The notes below the pieces were generated by a model. That model searched no databases and had not been told where the DNA came from. It saw only the letters and a list, made by a program, of their open reading frames with translations. A program made the translations under genes and the position numbers. Of a stretch of 14,390 nucleotides of DNA, positions 1 to 6,838 are shown in pieces (within the stretch, counting starts at the first letter, position 1; every line of letters begins with the position of its first letter). This stretch comes from an uncultured Planctomycetaceae bacterium (GTDB taxonomy: Bacteria; Planctomycetota; Planctomycetia; Planctomycetales; Planctomycetaceae): NCBI GenBank assembly GCA_937952455.1, contig CALFYU010000118.1:1-14390 (forward strand). Reading direction: 5' to 3'.

Positions 1-1452
1 TATTCCGGATTAGACATCTTGGCCATCCCCTGGGAGACGCTCAAAACGATCCCCGAGGGGGCGCGATCGGCCATCGTCAATTGGGTTCGCACCGGCGGAA
101 AACTGCTGGTGTATGAGACGAAGGTCCCGGGCGCCGATCTGCCGGAATTTCGGGGACTGCTGCAACTGCCCTCCGGCGAGAGTTGGCAACACGCTCCGCT
201 GGATGCCCGCCGGCCGATGCAGGTCATTACGGACGAGATGCGGGGCGGGGTGCTTGTCGAAAACGAGGGCGGATGGGGGACCATGTCGGGCGACTACGAG
301 TGGCCCAACGGGCCGAACGCCTTTGCCATTCATCCGCAGATGTTGGGACAGGTGATCGCCATGCCGGAAAACCCCTTTCCCGGCACGCCGCATGATTGGG
401 CCTGGTTGCTCAATTCTCTAAAGCCCGATACGTGGCGGTGGACGACGCGACAGGGATTGACCACGCGTCAGCCTGATAGCGCATTCACCGAATTCGCCAT
501 TCCCGGCGTGGGGGGCGTCCCCAAGATTGCCTTCATCGTGCTGATCTCCGGATTCACGATCGTGATCGGCCCGCTGAATTACTTCCTACTCAAACGGAGG
601 CAGCAGTTATATTTGTTGGTGGTCACGATACCCGCAATCGCGTTTTTCACGAGTTGTGCTCTGTTTGCATACGCCGCGGTTTCCGACGGTTTCGGTGTCA
701 CCTCTCGCACGCGCAGCTTCACGCTGCTCGATCAGCGAACCAAGACGGCCGTCGCCCTGGGGCGGACCGCGCTCTATGCGGGGATTGCCCCTTCGAACGG
801 CCTACAATTCTCGTCTGAAACCGCCGTGTTTCCCATTTGGGCCCCAGGACAGGACTCGCCGCAAGGGACGGTTGATTGGACCAACGGCCAACATTTTCTA
901 TCCGGTTGGATTCGCTCGCGGACGCCGGCGCAATTCTTGACCGTCACCAGCCGGACCGAACGGGGACGTTTGGAGATCTCCGCAGCCGGCACTGATCAAG
1001 TTGACGTCGCCAACGGCCTGGCCTGGAACATCAATTTGCTAGTGGTCGTGGACGACGACGGAAACACGTTTCTTGGCAAGAACGTCGCCGCTGGCGGCTC
1101 GGCACGACTCACCCTCACCCCCGCCGACGAGGTCGTGGACGTACTCGAAGAACAGTACAAGGCGCATCCGCTGGAAATCTATCCAGGCGGCGCTGCTCCG
1201 ACAACACCTCCCACCCCAAGCGTCGTGATGAGCGGGGCGATTTATTATGGGGGGCCAAACCTAAACGTCAGTTACTCCGGCGGCAATCTGGAATCGAACC
1301 TGACTCGGCTGCTAAAACCGAAAAACGATCGGGACTTGACCGACCAACGCCGGAGCTACATTGCCATCCTGCGGGAAAACCCCGGCCTAGAGTTGGGCGT
1401 AGAAAGCACCGACGCCGAAGGGGATTTTCACGTGCTCCACGGCCGGTATTAG
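1..1452 (+). CDS. Membrane protein with two central TM helices, 5' end cut by window edge
   Basis: The reading frame is open from the first base (YSGLDIL precedes a TTG at 19), so the true start lies outside the window and the TTG is internal. The visible N-terminal part (GLDILAIPWETL ... WVRTGGKLLVYET) resembles the end of a glutamine-amidotransferase-like domain, where a pattern of 'the board turned into a position, then WV..GG.L' is common. Two hydrophobic helices follow at about bases 526-590 and 607-681, joined by a short basic loop (LLKRRQQ). The motif IGPLNYFLL in the first helix recurs in bacterial membrane proteins found beside ABC-2 transporters. The remaining 250 or so residues look like a soluble beta-rich domain, probably extracytoplasmic. 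The gene ends 35 bases before the ABC ATPase on the same strand, so it likely belongs to that unit. Specific function is unknown; the family resemblance is from memory. Confidence 0.8.
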   Translation, partial: YSGLDILAIPWETLKTIPEGARSAIVNWVRTGGKLLVYETKVPGADLPEFRGLLQLPSGESWQHAPLDARRPMQVITDEMRGGVLVENEGGWGTMSGDYEWPNGPNAFAIHPQMLGQVIAMPENPFPGTPHDWAWLLNSLKPDTWRWTTRQGLTTRQPDSAFTEFAIPGVGGVPKIAFIVLISGFTIVIGPLNYFLLKRRQQLYLLVVTIPAIAFFTSCALFAYAAVSDGFGVTSRTRSFTLLDQRTKTAVALGRTALYAGIAPSNGLQFSSETAVFPIWAPGQDSPQGTVDWTNGQHFLSGWIRSRTPAQFLTVTSRTERGRLEISAAGTDQVDVANGLAWNINLLVVVDDDGNTFLGKNVAAGGSARLTLTPADEVVDVLEEQYKAHPLEIYPGGAAPTTPPTPSVVMSGAIYYGGPNLNVSYSGGNLESNLTRLLKPKNDRDLTDQRRSYIAILRENPGLELGVESTDAEGDFHVLHGRY

Positions 1453-1487
1453 TCTCGTGTCATTTTGACGTTACACCTAATGAATTC

Positions 1488-2495
1488 ATGACCGAAGAAA
1501 CCACCACCACAGCCACGCTCGATCCCCCGCCGCCCCCTGAAGTGGCACCCACGATCGAACTGCACCATCTGCACCGGTTTTTTGGAAACCTCAAGGCAGT
1601 CAACGACGTCTCGTTTCGAGTTCATCCGGGCGAGGTGATGGGCTTCATCGGACCCAACGGTGCCGGCAAGACCACGACGATGCGGATCCTGGCGACATTA
1701 GACGTCCCCACCGCCGGCGACGCCTTTGTGGGAGGATATTCCGTCGTTGACAAGCCGGACGATGTCCGCCGCATTCTGGGCTTCATGCCTGATAGCTTCG
1801 GCAAATATCAGAACGTCAACGTGATCGAGTACCTCGACTTCTTCGCCCGCGCCTACGGATTTCGTGGCGCCGCCCGCCGCGATGCGATCGAGCGGGTTTT
1901 GGAGTTCACCGAACTCGGCAAATTGGCCGAAAAACCGATCGATACGCTCAGCAAGGGAATGTCGCAACGGCTCGGATTGGGGCGAACGTTGATTCATGAT
2001 CCGCAGGTACTGGTTTTGGACGAACCGGCGGCGGGACTCGATCCCCGCGCCCGCGTCGAATTGCGGGAACTGATCCAACTGCTGGCGACGGAGCTCAACA
2101 AAACCGTATTGATCAGTTCGCACATCCTCACCGAGCTGTCGGAGATCTGCAATTCGGCGGCGATCATCGAAGCCGGCCAGATCCTCGCCAGCGGATCGCG
2201 CGATGCAATCATGAAAGGGCATCGCCGCATCGGTCCGGAGGGAACCACGGCTCTGGAAGTCCGCGTCGCGGAGAATGTCGAAAAACTGCAGCGCTGGCTG
2301 CTGGAACAGCCCCGCATCAGCGCCGTGCGGATCGCCGAGCGGCATGCTCGCTTTGAATTCGCCGGCAACGAAGCGGACCAGGCGCAACTGCTCAAATCGA
2401 TGATCGAGGCCGGCATCGACGTCATCGCCTTCCACGGCCGCGCCGAGTCGCTGGAAGACGTCTTCATGGCGGTCACCAAAGGGATCACCCAATAA
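1488..2495 (+). CDS. ABC-2 type transporter ATP-binding protein
   Basis: This is a single-domain ABC ATPase of 335 residues that should power the permease encoded next to it. All core motifs are present: Walker A GPNGAGKT (55-62), signature LSKGMSQR (154-161), Walker B with catalytic Glu VLVLDEP (174-180), D-loop AAGLDP, and H-loop Ser-His (211-212). The usual Q-loop glutamine is not obvious: the aligned stretch reads GFMPDSFGKYQ (98-108), a variant also seen in CcmA/NatA-like exporter ATPases. A Thr/Pro-rich N-terminal extension of about 20 residues precedes the fold. The last 85 residues form the extra domain typical of exporter ATPases and end in ESLEDVFMAVT, a common terminus for this group. 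The ATG at 1488 lacks a clear Shine-Dalgarno. The gene lies 64 bases before the permease on the same strand, which supports co-transcription. The substrate cannot be read from sequence. Confidence 0.95.
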   Translation: MTEETTTTATLDPPPPPEVAPTIELHHLHRFFGNLKAVNDVSFRVHPGEVMGFIGPNGAGKTTTMRILATLDVPTAGDAFVGGYSVVDKPDDVRRILGFMPDSFGKYQNVNVIEYLDFFARAYGFRGAARRDAIERVLEFTELGKLAEKPIDTLSKGMSQRLGLGRTLIHDPQVLVLDEPAAGLDPRARVELRELIQLLATELNKTVLISSHILTELSEICNSAAIIEAGQILASGSRDAIMKGHRRIGPEGTTALEVRVAENVEKLQRWLLEQPRISAVRIAERHARFEFAGNEADQAQLLKSMIEAGIDVIAFHGRAESLEDVFMAVTKGITQ

Positions 2496-2559
2496 TTCAG
2501 TAACCTCCCGCCGTCACGCCGCCCGGCACTGCCGGAGGCTGATGAAATAAACATAAATC

Positions 2560-4179
2560 ATGTCCGAGTCTGATTTCATAAACCGCTGGGCGGAACAAGC
2601 GAGCGATCGTCTCAACCCGATTCTCGTCAAGGAGACCCGCCAGGCGCTCAAGAGCAAACAATTCCTGGCCACGTTCGCCATCATGCTGTTAGGCGGGTGG
2701 CTGATATCGGCGTTTGTGCTGATGTCGATGATTGGCGCAAACGACGAAAGCCCCATCGGCAAGAACGTGTTCCCCTGGTATTTCACCCTGCTGTCTTTCA
2801 CCGTCATGCTGGTCGTGCCGTTTGGAGCATTTCGCAGTTTGCTCGCGGAACGCGACTTGAACACGTACGAACTGCTCAATATCACCACACTGTCGCCGCA
2901 GCAAATCGTGTGGGGCAAATGGCTCAGTGCCCAGGTGCAGACCTTTATCTACTTCTCCGCCATCAGCCCCTTCGTCGCATTCACCTATCTGCTCCGCGGC
3001 GTCGACTTTCCGACATTGATCTTTGTGCTGCTCGCTTTGATGTTCGCATCAATGCTGGTGGCCTTGATGTCGCTCACGTTCAGCACCTTCGCGAGGCAGC
3101 GGCAGGCGCAGGTGGTCTTGTCGCTGGTCTTGTTGGGACAACTGGTCTGGATCATGGGAGCCTCGATCACCACCGGCACCCTGCTCGTGTCGCGAAATTC
3201 CATCGACTTCAGCGACCCCGCAGTCTATTGGGGCGGATTGGTGATCGGTACCTATTACGTCGCCCTGTTTGTGCTCTGTCTGCAAATCGCCCGGGCACAG
3301 TTGACATTTGAGTCCGACAACCGCAGCACGGGAATTCGCCTCAGCGGCAGCGCCATTTTCTGGCTGACCATCGGCTGGCTAAGCATCGGATTCCATCAGG
3401 GGTACTTCGGCGGAACCTCGCCCAGCACAAATCTCGCCACGGAACCAATCTATTCCACCTTGAGTGTTTTGGCGGTGTTTTGGGGCGCGGTCTGTGTGTT
3501 CGCTGCGACGGAGACCGAAACCCTTTCGCGGCGTGTGCGCGGCCAATTGCCCAAGAACCCGCTCGTGCGACTGATTGCGGTCCCATTTCTCCCCGGAGGC
3601 GGTCGAGGAATGCTATTGGCGGTCGGACATCTGGCCGCGCTGATCGGCTTGGCGTTCCTGGTCCAACGGTCCCTGCACGGTCCTGATCGCGTGCACGCGA
3701 TGAACTTCACCTCGGCGGTCAGCTGTTACATCATCATCTACGCCGGCCTGGCGGCCGTGATGGGCCGCTGGTTGCGGAGCGCAACCCCGCTGTTTCGTCC
3801 CGCTCAGACCCGGGCGTTTGCCATTGTGATGTTCGCCGTCATGTGGATGGTACCGAACATTTTTACCATACTTCGCGGCTCTGGGCGGACCACGAACGAA
3901 TTGCTCTATCTGACCGATCCCGTGCATTCGCTCGTGCGCGTCAGCGGCGGCGGCCCTTGGGCTGGCAAGATCATGATGGCCCTTTCGATCGCCGCCAGTT
4001 TGGTGGTGCTCTTGAACCTGCGCACGATGTTGCGCGGGCTTGCAGAAGTCGTCCTCCTCCGCGAACCTCCACCCGATGTTCCCGAAGTCATCCCGGACAT
4101 CGAACCAGTCAGCAGCGACATGCGCCGGGGAGTGATGCTGGACTCGGCCGTCGCCCCGGAACCGTCGACGACGAGTTGA
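2560..4179 (+). CDS. ABC-2 type transporter permease
   Basis: This 539-residue polytopic inner-membrane protein is the likely partner of the ATPase just upstream. The N-terminal cytoplasmic segment contains NPILVKETRQALKSKQF (19-35), the amphipathic 'NP.l.KE.R' element that opens many ABC-2 permeases. The first TM helix follows at about 36-58. The stretch AERDLNTYELLNITTLSP...GKWLSA (96-123) matches the ABC-2 coupling region, in which a Glu/Thr-containing turn is followed by a Gly-Lys. I count about 12 hydrophobic helices, more than the six of a minimal ABC-2 subunit, so this may be a duplicated or extended form. The C-terminal 40 residues are acidic, Pro-rich and probably cytoplasmic. The ATG at 2560 is preceded by GGAGG at 2534-2538, 21 bases away and too distant for a standard ribosome binding site. 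The transported substrate is unknown. Confidence 0.92.
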   Translation: MSESDFINRWAEQASDRLNPILVKETRQALKSKQFLATFAIMLLGGWLISAFVLMSMIGANDESPIGKNVFPWYFTLLSFTVMLVVPFGAFRSLLAERDLNTYELLNITTLSPQQIVWGKWLSAQVQTFIYFSAISPFVAFTYLLRGVDFPTLIFVLLALMFASMLVALMSLTFSTFARQRQAQVVLSLVLLGQLVWIMGASITTGTLLVSRNSIDFSDPAVYWGGLVIGTYYVALFVLCLQIARAQLTFESDNRSTGIRLSGSAIFWLTIGWLSIGFHQGYFGGTSPSTNLATEPIYSTLSVLAVFWGAVCVFAATETETLSRRVRGQLPKNPLVRLIAVPFLPGGGRGMLLAVGHLAALIGLAFLVQRSLHGPDRVHAMNFTSAVSCYIIIYAGLAAVMGRWLRSATPLFRPAQTRAFAIVMFAVMWMVPNIFTILRGSGRTTNELLYLTDPVHSLVRVSGGGPWAGKIMMALSIAASLVVLLNLRTMLRGLAEVVLLREPPPDVPEVIPDIEPVSSDMRRGVMLDSAVAPEPSTTS

Positions 4180-4219
4180 TGCAGCTGCGCGATCGTCTCC
4201 CTCAGAGGAACAATGCTTC

Positions 4220-5074
4220 GTGAAGAATGATCCTGAAGTCCAACGGGCCGTCGAGACGTACCAACTCGGCTTTCCCCGCACCCCGGTCGCGGGGCGTTCG
4301 GGCGAGTTGTTGGGGCGCGGCACGGGTAGTTCGCTCGAATTTCAGGAGTTCCGCGAATATATCCCTGGCGACGACATCCGCCACGTCGACTGGTCGGCCT
4401 ACGCCCGCAGCGATACGTTGATGGTCCGTCTGTATCGCGAAGAGATCAGCCCACAAACGCAGATCCTGATCGACGGCAGCGCCTCGATGCGGACCGGCAG
4501 CGGCGCCAAACCGGTCGTCGCCAAACAACTCGCCGCCCTGTTTGCCCTGCTTTGCGGACGCCTGGGGGGCCGGGCGGGCGTCGTCGCGTTCGCCGATCAG
4601 ACGGCCTCGCGAACCGGACTCGAAGGACTGGATGTCATCGAACGGCTGGAATTCAACGCGCGGGCCACGCTCGTCGATTTGCTAGAAGGCAATCAAATCC
4701 CGCTGCAGCGGCAGTCAGTCCGCATCGTGATTAGCGATTTTCTGTTCCCGCACGACCCCGAAGCACTGATTCGCCGCTTAGCAACCGGCGCCAGCGCGCT
4801 GTGGGTCCTGCAAGTGCTGACTGCTTGGGAAGCCGCGCCGACGCCCAGCGGCGGGCGCCGGCTGGTCGACATTGAATCGGCGGCCGAAACTGACTTGATT
4901 CTCGACCGCAAAACGATCGCCGCGTACCAACAGCGGCTGAATAACCTGCAAGAAGCCCTCGCCCGCAGTTGCCGCCGCGTGCATGCAACGTTTGTCCCGT
5001 TGATCGCCGACAAAGGCCTGCAGACGCTTTGCCGCGAAGATTTGTGCGCCGCCGAAATTCTCCGGGTCGCCTAA
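4220..5074 (+). CDS. DUF58 domain protein with VWA-like MIDAS motif
   Basis: This 284-residue protein carries the DUF58 hallmark FREYIPGDDIRHVDWSAYAR (44-63). A VWA-like strand with a metal-ion-dependent adhesion motif, D-G-S-A-S (85-89), follows shortly after. No transmembrane segment is visible, so it is a short, soluble DUF58 form rather than the membrane-anchored one. The start is GTG at 4220, supported by GAGGAA at 4205-4210 with about 9 bases of spacing; the ATG at 4213 is in another frame and hits a stop after five codons. DUF58 proteins usually sit beside MoxR AAA+ ATPases and Bat-type VWA proteins in envelope or stress-related clusters. Here the partner genes are an ABC-2 pair instead, with 40 bases between the permease stop and this start. 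The biochemical role of DUF58 is not established, and the cluster context suggests a link to envelope function. Confidence 0.93.
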   Translation: MKNDPEVQRAVETYQLGFPRTPVAGRSGELLGRGTGSSLEFQEFREYIPGDDIRHVDWSAYARSDTLMVRLYREEISPQTQILIDGSASMRTGSGAKPVVAKQLAALFALLCGRLGGRAGVVAFADQTASRTGLEGLDVIERLEFNARATLVDLLEGNQIPLQRQSVRIVISDFLFPHDPEALIRRLATGASALWVLQVLTAWEAAPTPSGGRRLVDIESAAETDLILDRKTIAAYQQRLNNLQEALARSCRRVHATFVPLIADKGLQTLCREDLCAAEILRVA

Positions 5075-5139
5075 GTGGTATCCCATTCGCCGCAATTAGA
5101 AGCCGCACCAAAATCCTGACCAACCCACGAATCGGGCGC

Positions 5140-5162
5140 CACGGCTGGCTTGTCCAGCAGTG
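5140..5162. repeat. 23-nt palindrome, 9-5-9 architecture, copy 1
   Basis: Arms CACGGCTGG and CCAGCAGTG flank the loop CTTGT and pair at 8 of 9 positions. It has the same arm length, loop length and CAC...GTG ends as the palindromes at 6727-6749 and 6798-6820. It lies in non-coding DNA. It resembles dispersed intergenic palindromes that I recall from planctomycete genomes. Confidence 0.55.
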
Positions 5163-5293
5163 TTTCGCTCGTTGCGCGGCCGGCATTGGCGGACAAACCG
5201 TCAGTCGCCGCTTGATCCATGGAGGTTAATAGGCACACGACTCATATTCGCGTAACCGGCAAAGCTGTCCTTCCCTGAATTCGCCCCACGGCT

Positions 5294-5341
5294 TATGATG
5301 CGCTCGACAGGCCGATAAACTGGGATTTCGCCCGATCGGCC
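5294..5341 (+). promoter_or_regulatory. Candidate promoter -10 and leader hairpin of the rhomboid gene
   Basis: TATGAT at 5294-5299 fits a sigma-70 -10 element. The best -35 at 17-base spacing (TTCCCT, 5271-5276) is poor. Just downstream, GGCCGAT (5310-5316) and ATCGGCC (5335-5341) form a perfect 7-bp stem, with an inner GGG/CCC pairing. This would fold at the 5' end of the mRNA about 30 bases before the chosen start codon. Promoter assignment is tentative. Confidence 0.3.
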
Positions 5342-5373
5342 GCGTGAGAACTCGATCCGGCTTCGCGTGTGTT

Positions 5374-6636
5374 ATGTGGACGACCGTCCGACAAGTCTTT
5401 CGATCCGCCCCGGTGACGGCGAGCATCATATTTATTTGCTCAGCCTTGTTGGCGTGGACTTTTTACTTGGTGCTGTTTGAAGATTTGAACTACGCAGTCG
5501 CGCAAGAGCAACTCGGTGTTCCCTTGGGATACACGATGCCGGCGGGTGGCGCCGGTCCGGAACGGATCGATATCGGACCCATAAAAATCTGGGACGGCCA
5601 ATGGTGGCGGGTGCTCATCGCCGGGCTGCACCACGGCAATAGCCTGACCGGCGGGATTGTCCATCTGGTCCTCAATTGCCTGGGCCTGTGGTATTTGGGC
5701 CAACTGCTGGAATACCGCATCGGCAGCCTGAGAATGGCTCTGTTGTTTGCCGTCTCCTTGGTCGTTTCGATATTGGCAGAAATTCTCGTCGGGACGATGG
5801 CGGTCGGCATCTCGGGAGCGATTTGCGCAGTCTTCGGCTATCTCTTGGTATTGCGGGATCACGACCGCTACATCCTGGAGATGTTGCCCGCGCCAATGGT
5901 CCGATTCATGTTGATTTCGCTGGTCGTCTTCATTCCTCTCACCTACTTCAAAGTCCTGCCCGTCGCCAACTTGGCCCACTTCTCCGGCCTGGCTTACGGC
6001 TATCTGGCCGGTCGTGTCGCCTTTGCTGGTTCAACTTGGCGAATCCCGGCCCGCGCTGTGTTTGGGGCGGCGCACTTGTTGATCCCGCTGGGACTGTACT
6101 TCGCCGTGCACCCCGTCTGGAACGCCACATATCACTGGCACTTGGGAAGTGCGAGAACTTTGTCGCGGCAAGAGCGGATCATGCATCTTCGCCAAGCGGT
6201 TGCCATCGACCCACGTCTCGATCCCGTTTGGGTGGAGTTGAGTGAGCAATACCTGAGAACCGGGAATCGCCACGACGCCTGGATCGCCATCTTGCAAGGT
6301 GTGCACAATAATCCTTCAAGCACCTCGGCATTGCGTCACGCGACGCTGGTCGGTCTATCGTTCCGGACGTCACAAGAGCGCAAGCTGGCACGCCAACTCT
6401 TGGACGAAGTCTTCGACGACGATGCTCCCGAGTGGGCCGATCGATTACTGGCGCAGGCTCCCGCGCAGCCGTTGAAGCTGCCCCCCTTTCTCCCCGGAAA
6501 CCTCCCACAATACCGTTTCGGCGATCCGGTCGACCTGCAGATTCCAACCGTTCCCGATCCCAAACCGCAAGACCAGCGGCTGCCCCCGCCCGACCCGGGC
6601 GATCCAAACAGTGCTGCCGTGGGAACGGCGACGTAG
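5374..6636 (+). CDS. Rhomboid-family intramembrane serine protease with helical-repeat tail
   Basis: The protein should cleave transmembrane substrates within the lipid bilayer. Numbering from the ATG at 5374, the rhomboid core has the oxyanion-type motif H97-x3-N101 (HLVLN), the nucleophile Ser147 in GISG, and the general base His202 in AHFSG. The Ser-His spacing of 55 is close to that of E. coli GlpG. About seven hydrophobic helices span residues 14-250. A soluble tail of about 170 residues follows: a helical stretch (about 265-360: RQAVAIDPRLDPVWVELSEQYL, then NRHDAWIAIL) resembling TPR repeats, then a Pro-rich end. An in-frame GTG at 5344 would add 10 residues; I prefer the ATG because the added residues are basic and unlike a normal N terminus, but neither has a Shine-Dalgarno. 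The gene probably has its own promoter, as nearly 300 bases separate it from the DUF58 gene. Substrates are unknown. Confidence 0.92.
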   Translation: MWTTVRQVFRSAPVTASIIFICSALLAWTFYLVLFEDLNYAVAQEQLGVPLGYTMPAGGAGPERIDIGPIKIWDGQWWRVLIAGLHHGNSLTGGIVHLVLNCLGLWYLGQLLEYRIGSLRMALLFAVSLVVSILAEILVGTMAVGISGAICAVFGYLLVLRDHDRYILEMLPAPMVRFMLISLVVFIPLTYFKVLPVANLAHFSGLAYGYLAGRVAFAGSTWRIPARAVFGAAHLLIPLGLYFAVHPVWNATYHWHLGSARTLSRQERIMHLRQAVAIDPRLDPVWVELSEQYLRTGNRHDAWIAILQGVHNNPSSTSALRHATLVGLSFRTSQERKLARQLLDEVFDDDAPEWADRLLAQAPAQPLKLPPFLPGNLPQYRFGDPVDLQIPTVPDPKPQDQRLPPPDPGDPNSAAVGTAT

Positions 6637-6703
6637 TCGCTGAATCGCCTCACCCGTCAATAGAGACTTAAATCGTCGATATTCCGATCACGTTTGGCAC
6701 GCC

Positions 6704-6725
6704 CACCCCGAGGTGGCGCGGGGTG
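6704..6725. repeat. Inverted repeat CACCCCG / CGGGGTG
   Basis: A perfect 7-bp stem with an 8-base loop sits immediately before the palindrome at 6727. GGCAC at 6696-6700 could alternatively pair with GTGCC at 6724-6728. It is part of a palindrome-dense 125-base segment (6696-6820) in the gap between the rhomboid and GT-C-like genes. Confidence 0.45.
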
Positions 6726-6726
6726 C

Positions 6727-6749
6727 CACTGGCGGCTTGCCCGCCAGTG
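6727..6749. repeat. 23-nt palindrome, 9-5-9 architecture, copy 2
   Basis: CACTGGCGG and CCGCCAGTG are perfect complements around the loop CTTGC. This is the most regular member of the set. It lies 112 bases before the chosen start of the downstream gene, so it could form a hairpin in its leader RNA. Confidence 0.6.
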
Positions 6750-6797
6750 CCGTGTCACGTGGGGTATTCCTTGCGCACGGACGTTCATCCACGTACG

Positions 6798-6820
6798 CAC
6801 TGGCGGACCAGCCGCCTGTG
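6798..6820. repeat. 23-nt palindrome, 9-5-9 architecture, copy 3
   Basis: CACTGGCGG and CCGCCTGTG pair at 8 of 9 positions around the loop ACCAG. The left arm is identical to that of the copy 71 bases upstream. The loop reads like the complement of CTTGT/CTTGC with one change, so this copy may be in the opposite orientation. It ends 18 bases before the ATG at 6839. Confidence 0.5.
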
Positions 6821-6838
6821 CCACTCGGCCAGTTAGCT

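Larger units (their letters stand above)
5075..5373. other. Non-coding interval between DUF58 and rhomboid genes
   Basis: About 300 bases without a convincing gene; short open frames here show no recognisable protein features. It holds one 23-nt palindrome (5140-5162), a -10-like TATGAT (5294-5299) and a hairpin at 5310-5341. No intrinsic terminator for the upstream cluster is visible. Confidence 0.7.

Noticed and set aside
1698..2492. Long minus-strand open frame (264 codons) across the ABC ATPase
   Set aside because: It mirrors a gene with complete ABC motifs, and its product has no domain features; GC-rich codon use creates such antisense frames.
6713..6838. Upstream GTG extension of the GT-C-like gene
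   Set aside because: It would translate two intergenic palindromes into a low-complexity stretch; the ATG at 6839 gives a normal basic N terminus before the first helix.
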